Of a stretch of DNA of 9,843 nt, positions 5,714 through 9,843 are shown in pieces (positions within the stretch are counted from its first letter, which is position 1; every line of letters starts with the position of its first letter). The stretch is from assembly GCA_021802115.1 (NCBI GenBank), contig JAKABA010000145.1, positions 1 to 9,843 of the forward strand, written 5' to 3'. Position numbers and translations under genes: made by a program. The notes below the pieces were generated by a model. It was not told the DNA's origin and did not search any database. It saw only the letters and a list, made by a program, of their open reading frames with translations. Origin of the DNA: a bacterium (lineage in GTDB: Bacteria; Chloroflexota; Dormibacteria; UBA8260; Bog-877).

Positions 5714-7045
5714 ATGCCACGAGTGACCTATCGCGACGCGCTCGCCAGTTTGGCCGCCTCCAGCCAGAGAGGGATGCGCCTGGGGCTGGCCAGCACCAGG
5801 GCGCTCTGCGCCGCCCTGAACAACCCTCAGGAGCAACTTCGCGGCGTTTTGGTGGCCGGGACCAACGGCAAGGGCTCGGTGGCCGCCATGGTGGCTCAGG
5901 TGGCGGCCAGTGCCGGCTACCGGGTCGCGCTCCTCACCAAGCCCCATCTCACCAGCTACCGCGAGCGGATCCGGCTGGGAGGAGACCCCATCTCAGAGTT
6001 GGGCTTCAGCCAGCTGGTGGACCAGGTGCTGGCCGCCTCATCCCGAGTTGATGCCGCGGTCGGTGGGCCGACCCACCACGAACTGTTGACGGCCATGGGC
6101 TTCCTGGCCGCTCGAGATTGGGGCGCCCAGCTCACGGTCTGCGAGGTGGGCCTGGGAGGCCGCCTGGATGCCACCAACATCTGGGATGGAGGGGTCGCCG
6201 TCGTGACCTCCGTGGGCCTTGACCACCAAGCTCAGCTGGGCGACACGATTCCGGCGATAGCAGCAGAGAAGGCGGCCATCATCAAGCCGGGGGACCTGGC
6301 CGTGTCGGGAGTTGGCGCGGAGGCGTTGCCGGTGGTGCGGGAACGAGCGGACAGCGTGGGAGCGCGACTCTGGCAGCTCGGCGATCAGGTCCGCGTCGAG
6401 GAGATACCCGACAGCGGCCGCGGCCGGCTGCGGCTGAACGTGGTCACGGAGCGTCGTTCTCTGCCCCTTCTGACACTGGGGGTGGCCGGGCAATTCCAAC
6501 TCTCCAACGCCGGCGTGGCGGTGGCGGTGGCGGACTGTCTCGGGGACCTCGGCTTTCCGATCCCAGACGCGGCGATCCGCGAGGGCCTGGCTTCGGTCCG
6601 CTGGGCGGGCCGGATGGAGTCCCTGGGCGGAGCCCCTCGGGTGTTCGTGGACGCGGCCCACAACCCACCCGCGGTGGCGGCCATCCTGGAAGATCTGAGA
6701 GTCCTGGTCCGGCGCCACCCGACGGTGCTGCTCTTCGGTTCCATGGGCGATCACGATCATCGCTCGATGCTGGAACTCCTGGCGGCCCTTGACTTCGCGG
6801 CGGTGGTTCTGACCCAGTCGCGATCGACTCGTGCCGTGGCGCCCGGCCAGCTCCTCCGGGAGTGGGGACGGCCGGCGGAGGTGGTGGCGACATCCGAGCT
6901 GGGCCTGGAGCGGGCGCGCCAGCTTGCCGGGAGCCAGGGGCAGGTCCTGGCCCTGGGATCCATCTATCTGGTGGGGGAAGTGATGGCTGCCCTGGGAGTT
7001 GGACTCGCCCCCGACCCTGAGGTGCCATTCCAGCCCCAGTGGTGA
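5714..7045 (+). CDS. folC: Folylpolyglutamate synthase / dihydrofolate synthase
   Basis: This 443-residue Mur-ligase-like enzyme adds glutamate to folates using ATP, and in many bacteria also joins glutamate to dihydropteroate. The P-loop GTNGKGS is at 49-55. KPHLTSYRERIRLGG (76-90) and EVGLGGRLDATNIWD (144-158) are family signatures. K186 in AAEKAAI is the lysine usually carbamylated to hold Mg. Later motifs are WAGRMESL (297-304), DAAHNP (313-318), FGSMGDHD (341-348) and GSIYLVGEV (415-423). Length and motif order are those of a complete enzyme. Sequence alone does not tell whether both activities are present. The ATG at 5714 has no Shine-Dalgarno sequence. An in-frame GTG at 5723 would start the protein at VTYRDAL, closer to the usual family N-terminus, and has a -10-like CAGAAT 7 nt upstream. 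It appears to be a single-gene unit. Confidence 0.95.
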   Translation: MPRVTYRDALASLAASSQRGMRLGLASTRALCAALNNPQEQLRGVLVAGTNGKGSVAAMVAQVAASAGYRVALLTKPHLTSYRERIRLGGDPISELGFSQLVDQVLAASSRVDAAVGGPTHHELLTAMGFLAARDWGAQLTVCEVGLGGRLDATNIWDGGVAVVTSVGLDHQAQLGDTIPAIAAEKAAIIKPGDLAVSGVGAEALPVVRERADSVGARLWQLGDQVRVEEIPDSGRGRLRLNVVTERRSLPLLTLGVAGQFQLSNAGVAVAVADCLGDLGFPIPDAAIREGLASVRWAGRMESLGGAPRVFVDAAHNPPAVAAILEDLRVLVRRHPTVLLFGSMGDHDHRSMLELLAALDFAAVVLTQSRSTRAVAPGQLLREWGRPAEVVATSELGLERARQLAGSQGQVLALGSIYLVGEVMAALGVGLAPDPEVPFQPQW

Positions 7046-7232
7046 CCGGGGAGGGCACCGGCTGACCGGCCGAAGGTCCGTGAATGGCGCCTGGGGAGAC
7101 TGCGGCGGCCTGGTGACCGGACACGGCGCCAAAGGCTCACTCGACTGCCAAGCTCCCCGGGTTAACGTAAGCCTGTTGCGAATCACCGACTCTTGCCACT
7201 CGCTTGCAAGTGGACGCTAGACTGAAGCGGGG
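7046..7232 (+). promoter_or_regulatory. Intergenic region and candidate promoter of the permease gene
   Basis: The clearest element is a -10 box TAGACT at 7218-7223, ending 9 nt before the GTG at 7233. A TTGCCA at 7193-7198 could be the -35, but the 19-bp spacer is long. An inverted repeat at 7196-7213 overlaps this spacer. I see no convincing terminator for folC and no riboswitch-like structure. Confidence 0.4.
7196..7213. repeat. Imperfect palindrome between the permease -35 and -10 (possible operator)
   Basis: CCACTCGCTTGCAAGTGG reads CCACT...AGTGG at its ends, with inner GC/GC pairs; 14 of 18 positions are symmetrical. It lies between the candidate -35 and -10 boxes of the permease gene, where a repressor would block transcription. 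No cognate regulator is encoded nearby, so operator function is inference. Confidence 0.35.
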
Positions 7233-8735
7233 GTGGGCGTCAGCCGTAGACATCAGCTGGGGTATTTGGCTTTGGCCAGTGAGAAGCCGCCGACTTCCAC
7301 CGATGGGGCCGCCGAAGGTACCGAGAAGCACCTTGCCCAGTTCTTCCACCTCACGGACCTGGTGCCCCTCTCGGTCTCCAGCGTCGGCCCGCTCTTCTCG
7401 GTGGCCGCCACCGGCGGGGTGATGGCGGCCGACGCCGGGTGGTGGACCCTGCCCGCCATCGCCATCCTGGCACTGCCGTTCCTGGTCTCAAGCTTTGTGT
7501 TCCGGCTGCTCAACCAGCACTTCCCCCACTCCGGCGCGTCCTACCACTGGTCAGCGCGAGTGATTGGCCGCAACGTCTCCCATTACCAGGCCTGGATCCT
7601 GATCCTGGCCTACTTCACCTCCATCCCCCCGATCGCGATCCCGGCCGGTAGCTACACCCTGGCCCTGATCGCTCCCAACTACCAAGCGCCCCCCCTCGTG
7701 CACCTGGGGGTCACGTTGTTCTGGATCCTATTTGCCGCCGGACCGCTGCTGCTGGGAGGCAAACCCACCGCCCGGATCACCCAGGCCTTCTTCGTGCTGG
7801 AGATGGTCTCCCTGACTCTGTTCGGGGTGCTGGGGGTGTTGAACTGGCACCGGCTTCAGGTGCCCATTCACTTCGGGCCACCTCCCATCGGCGGCATCCT
7901 GATCGTGGCGGTGGTGGCGGCCACGATCCTGGATGGGTGGGAGATCGACAGCTACGCGGCTGAGGAGTCGGTCAAGCCCCGCGCCCACCCCGGGGTGGGC
8001 GGCATCATTGGCGCCGGCGGCGCGCTGCTCTTCTATGCCGTGCTCTATCCGCTGATGCTGGGAGAGACTCCCCTGCATCTCCTGGCGGGATCGACCAACC
8101 CGCTGGCGATCTGGTCGGCACGCTTGCTGCCAGGGGCACCCTGGCTGATGTTGATCCCCATCCTCGCCTCCACCGCCGGAGGCCTGTGGCTGACCACCTT
8201 CATCCTGACCCGGGCCCTGTACGCGATGGGACGGGAGAACCTGGTGCCAGCGGTCTTCTCCCGGTTGAATCGGCGTCAGGTTCCCTTCGTGGCCATCGTG
8301 GTCATCCTGGGGCTCACCCTGGTGGTGATCAGCATCCAGGTCCTGGTCTCCTCCCTCAGCTCATTCTTCAACCTGGTGCTGTCGGCCGCCGGGTTCTTTC
8401 TACTGGCCGAATTCTTCCTAGACTCGGTGACCGCCACCGTGTTCCTCACCGTCGGCCACCGCCGCATGCCCGAGGTCGGCCTGGACCCCCACGCTCATCG
8501 CCTGCTCCGGGCGGGGGCGATCTTCTCCACCTTGGTGATGGGGGCCTTGCTGGTTGCCTTCTTCATCTATGGCCCCAAGGCCATCGGGAGCGGCATTGAC
8601 CAGACCATCGCGGTCCTGCTGGTGCTCGGCCTGGCGTTCGCATGGTGGAGCAAGCGGCGGAGCACCGGCACCGTCGTCTTCGCGGGTCGCGACGTGGAGA
8701 ACAAGCCCCTGGTCGGCAAGGTGGTCGCACCTTGA
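7233..8735 (+). CDS. APC-superfamily amino-acid permease
   Basis: This 500-residue integral membrane protein probably imports amino acids by proton or sodium coupling. About 12 hydrophobic helices are visible. TM1 (about 43-65, SVSSVGPLFSVAATG) has the glycine-rich unwound pattern of APC transporters. GWEIDSYAAEESVKP (235-249) matches the family's EE...KP loop. TRALYAMGRENLVP (326-339) matches the conserved cytoplasmic segment before the later helices. The last helix (about 456-471) is followed by a basic tail. The substrate is not readable. The GTG at 7233 is the farthest upstream start and leaves a ~40-residue cytoplasmic N-terminus. TTG codons at 7266 and 7272 are alternatives, but neither has a clear ribosome-binding site. 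It converges on the aldolase gene with 29 bp between stop codons. Nearby P5C dehydrogenase suggests proline, hydroxyproline, arginine or glutamate-family substrates. Confidence 0.9.
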   Translation: MGVSRRHQLGYLALASEKPPTSTDGAAEGTEKHLAQFFHLTDLVPLSVSSVGPLFSVAATGGVMAADAGWWTLPAIAILALPFLVSSFVFRLLNQHFPHSGASYHWSARVIGRNVSHYQAWILILAYFTSIPPIAIPAGSYTLALIAPNYQAPPLVHLGVTLFWILFAAGPLLLGGKPTARITQAFFVLEMVSLTLFGVLGVLNWHRLQVPIHFGPPPIGGILIVAVVAATILDGWEIDSYAAEESVKPRAHPGVGGIIGAGGALLFYAVLYPLMLGETPLHLLAGSTNPLAIWSARLLPGAPWLMLIPILASTAGGLWLTTFILTRALYAMGRENLVPAVFSRLNRRQVPFVAIVVILGLTLVVISIQVLVSSLSSFFNLVLSAAGFFLLAEFFLDSVTATVFLTVGHRRMPEVGLDPHAHRLLRAGAIFSTLVMGALLVAFFIYGPKAIGSGIDQTIAVLLVLGLAFAWWSKRRSTGTVVFAGRDVENKPLVGKVVAP

Positions 8736-8764
8736 GACCGCGGGCGGGATAGCCGGCGGGCGAC

Positions 8765-9430
8765 CTACGCGGGCAGCGCCACCGCCGGCTGGACGCCGGC
8801 TTGGGCCAGCGCCTGCTGGCAGAGCCTGTCGATTCCGTCCCAGTCGTGAGCGGAGAGCAGCTCGGGGCGGAAGAGGTCGTTGGTCAGCCCCACCACCCGA
8901 ACGCCAACCCTGAGGTAGGAGGCTATGTCGGGGATGCCGACCCCCCCGCTCACCCAAAGGGGCACGTCCGGCATCGGCCCGCGGATCGCCTGGATATAGG
9001 CGGGACCGCCCATGGGAGCCGCCGGAAAGACCTTGACCAGCCCGGCGCCGGCCGCGGCGGCCTGGGCAATCTCGCTGGGAGTGGTGGCTCCCATCACCAG
9101 GAATAGGCCGGCCGCATGCGCGACCGGGGCCACGGCGGGCACCAGATAGGGCGTCACCAGGTACTGCGCTCCACTGGCGATCGCGCGCTCGGCGAGGGCG
9201 GCATCGGTGATGGTGCCGGCTCCCACCACGCAGCGGTCGCCCACCTCGGCCCTCAGCCGGGCGATCAGCTCGAAGGCCCGGGGTGTCCCGGATGTGATCT
9301 CAACCGATCCAATCCCAGAGCGGGCCGCCGTGAGCACCGCCTGGTAAGCCTCCTCGGGGTCGCCCCAGCGGATCACGGCCGCCAAGCGGTTGCGGAAGGT
9401 GGCAGCTATGGGATCGGCTGAGTTCGCCAT
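8765..9430 (-). CDS. eda: Bifunctional KDPG / 4-hydroxy-2-oxoglutarate aldolase
   Basis: This 221-residue class I aldolase splits 2-keto-3-deoxy-6-phosphogluconate to pyruvate and glyceraldehyde 3-phosphate, and in many members 4-hydroxy-2-oxoglutarate to pyruvate and glyoxylate. The catalytic Glu is E44 (VEITSGTP). VGAGTITD (69-76) and YLVTPYLVP (90-98) are family strands. The Schiff-base Lys is K133 in LVKVFPA, and SGGVG (161-165) is the phosphate-loop region. The Arg that follows the Glu by four residues in E. coli Eda is replaced here by Gly (G48), as in some other family members, so substrate preference could differ. The length is normal. AGGAG lies 9 nt before the ATG. It is downstream of, and on the same strand as, P5C dehydrogenase, with 115 bp between. 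That favours a role in hydroxyproline degradation, while Entner-Doudoroff use cannot be excluded. Confidence 0.92.
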   Translation of the reverse strand: MANSADPIAATFRNRLAAVIRWGDPEEAYQAVLTAARSGIGSVEITSGTPRAFELIARLRAEVGDRCVVGAGTITDAALAERAIASGAQYLVTPYLVPAVAPVAHAAGLFLVMGATTPSEIAQAAAAGAGLVKVFPAAPMGGPAYIQAIRGPMPDVPLWVSGGVGIPDIASYLRVGVRVVGLTNDLFRPELLSAHDWDGIDRLCQQALAQAGVQPAVALPA

Positions 9431-9484
9431 GATGACCTGCTCCTCGGCTGAGTTTCGGTGGGGCTGGTAGGAATCTTTCAGATC

Positions 9485-9490
9485 AGTCTA
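9485..9490 (-). promoter_or_regulatory. Candidate -10 box upstream of the aldolase gene
   Basis: TAGACT on the minus strand (9490-9485) is identical to the -10 candidate before the permease gene, and both continue as TAGACTGA. It lies 54 nt before the ATG, leaving room for a leader with the AGGAG site. I find no matching -35 element, so an independent promoter is only possible. Confidence 0.3.
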
Positions 9491-9519
9491 ACCGGGGCTA
9501 AAGCAGCCGCGTGGCCACC

Positions 9520-9532
9520 CGGGCTTCGCCCG
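9520..9532 (-). terminator. Short GC hairpin after the P5C dehydrogenase gene
   Basis: CGGGC/GCCCG with a 3-nt loop lies 13 nt beyond the stop codon at 9548-9546. There is no U-tract. It could attenuate read-through into the aldolase gene, or be chance in GC-rich DNA. Confidence 0.3.
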
Positions 9533-9545
9533 ACAACGGCACCAC

Positions 9546-9843
9546 CTACAGCCTCTCGGCCACGCTCTGGCCCTGCAGGAAGAAGAGCAGGTAATCGGGG
9601 CCGCCGGCCTTGGTGTCGGTGCCACTCATGTTGAAGCCGCCGAAGGGATGGACTCCCATCAGGGCCCCGGTGGAGCGGCGGTTCAAGTACAGGTTGCCCA
9701 CGTGAAGGTGGTCTCGGGCGTAGGCCAGGCGCTCCGGATCGCGGCTGAAATAGGAGCCGGTCAGGCCGTAGTCGGTGCTGTTGGCGATCCGGATGCCGTC
9801 CTCGAAGTCGCGGGCCCGGATCACCGCCAGGACCGGGCCGAAG
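9546..9843 (-). CDS. pruA: L-glutamate gamma-semialdehyde (P5C) dehydrogenase, C-terminal part, cut by window edge
   Basis: About 98 C-terminal residues of an aldehyde dehydrogenase that oxidises glutamate semialdehyde/P5C to glutamate with NAD, the last step of proline breakdown. The frame enters from the right edge at FGPVLAV, part of the conserved ALDH E-x-FGPV motif. [24 protein letters not shown], a STGALMG segment, [17 protein letters not shown] and DYLLFFLQ are characteristic of the P5C dehydrogenase branch (PruA/RocA and the C-terminal domain of PutA) and not of general ALDHs. The catalytic Cys and Glu lie outside the window. The protein ends QSVAERL soon after these motifs, so it is either a stand-alone enzyme or the end of a PutA-like fusion lacking a further C-terminal domain. 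It lies upstream of the aldolase gene on the same strand. Confidence 0.93.
   Translation of the reverse strand, partial: FGPVLAVIRARDFEDGIRIANSTDYGLTGSYFSRDPERLAYARDHLHVGNLYLNRRSTGALMGVHPFGGFNMSGTDTKAGGPDYLLFFLQGQSVAERL

Noticed and set aside
6511..6532. GGCGGT-like microsatellite in folC
   Set aside because: It encodes a normal Val/Ala-rich strand of the enzyme. The repeat is explained by codon choice.
6038..7186. 382-codon minus-strand frame opposite folC
   Set aside because: It is entirely antisense to folC, which carries all family motifs. The translation is His/Arg/Gln-rich, as expected for a high-GC shadow.
7193..7223. CIRCE-like heat-shock operator upstream of the permease
   Set aside because: Only part of the half-site resembles TTAGCACTC, the arm spacing is wrong, and no chaperone gene follows.

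Overview
The window is high-GC DNA from a free-living bacterium, most likely an actinomycete or another high-GC Gram-positive-type soil lineage; a Dormibacterota-like genome is a possible alternative. The main clues are a mycothiol-dependent-isomerase family enzyme, a SigJ/ECF41 sigma factor, a lipobox lipoprotein, and several genes with a -10 box 7-9 nt before the start codon, as in leaderless transcripts. I see no rRNA, tRNA, CRISPR array, transposase, integrase or phage gene.

Left part (1-4409). A conserved protein of unknown function (243-920, +) ends in a His-rich helix, HxxxHxxxH. It converges on a two-gene minus-strand operon (3125 to 1282): an atypical SDR/NAD(P)-dependent epimerase, then an ECF41 (SigJ-like) sigma factor whose GTG start overlaps the epimerase stop (GTGA). 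Upstream of the operon is TGTCACA-N16-CGTC, which matches the promoter motif I recall for ECF41 sigma factors, so the operon probably activates itself. About 430 bp without a recognisable gene follows, then a DinB/maleylpyruvate-isomerase-type, mycothiol-dependent family protein (3663-4409, +).

Middle (4410-7045). Two stem-loops lie between the convergent isomerase-family gene and a secreted lipoprotein of unknown function (4676-5704, -). The lipoprotein is divergent from folC (5714-7045, +), with only 9 bp between the two annotated start codons.

Right part (7046-9843). An APC-superfamily amino-acid permease (7233-8735, +) converges with an Eda-type 2-keto-3-deoxy-6-phosphogluconate / 4-hydroxy-2-oxoglutarate aldolase (8765-9430, -). 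Upstream of the aldolase on the same strand is the C-terminal part of an L-glutamate gamma-semialdehyde (P5C) dehydrogenase (9546 to beyond 9843, -). A transporter, P5C dehydrogenase and KHG-capable aldolase side by side suggest proline/4-hydroxyproline catabolism as well as, or instead of, Entner-Doudoroff metabolism. This is inference from context.

I found no clearly undescribed system. The most informative observations are the complete ECF41 module with its own recognisable promoter, the leaderless-type start signals, the nearly abutting lipoprotein/folC starts, and the possible hydroxyproline gene group.
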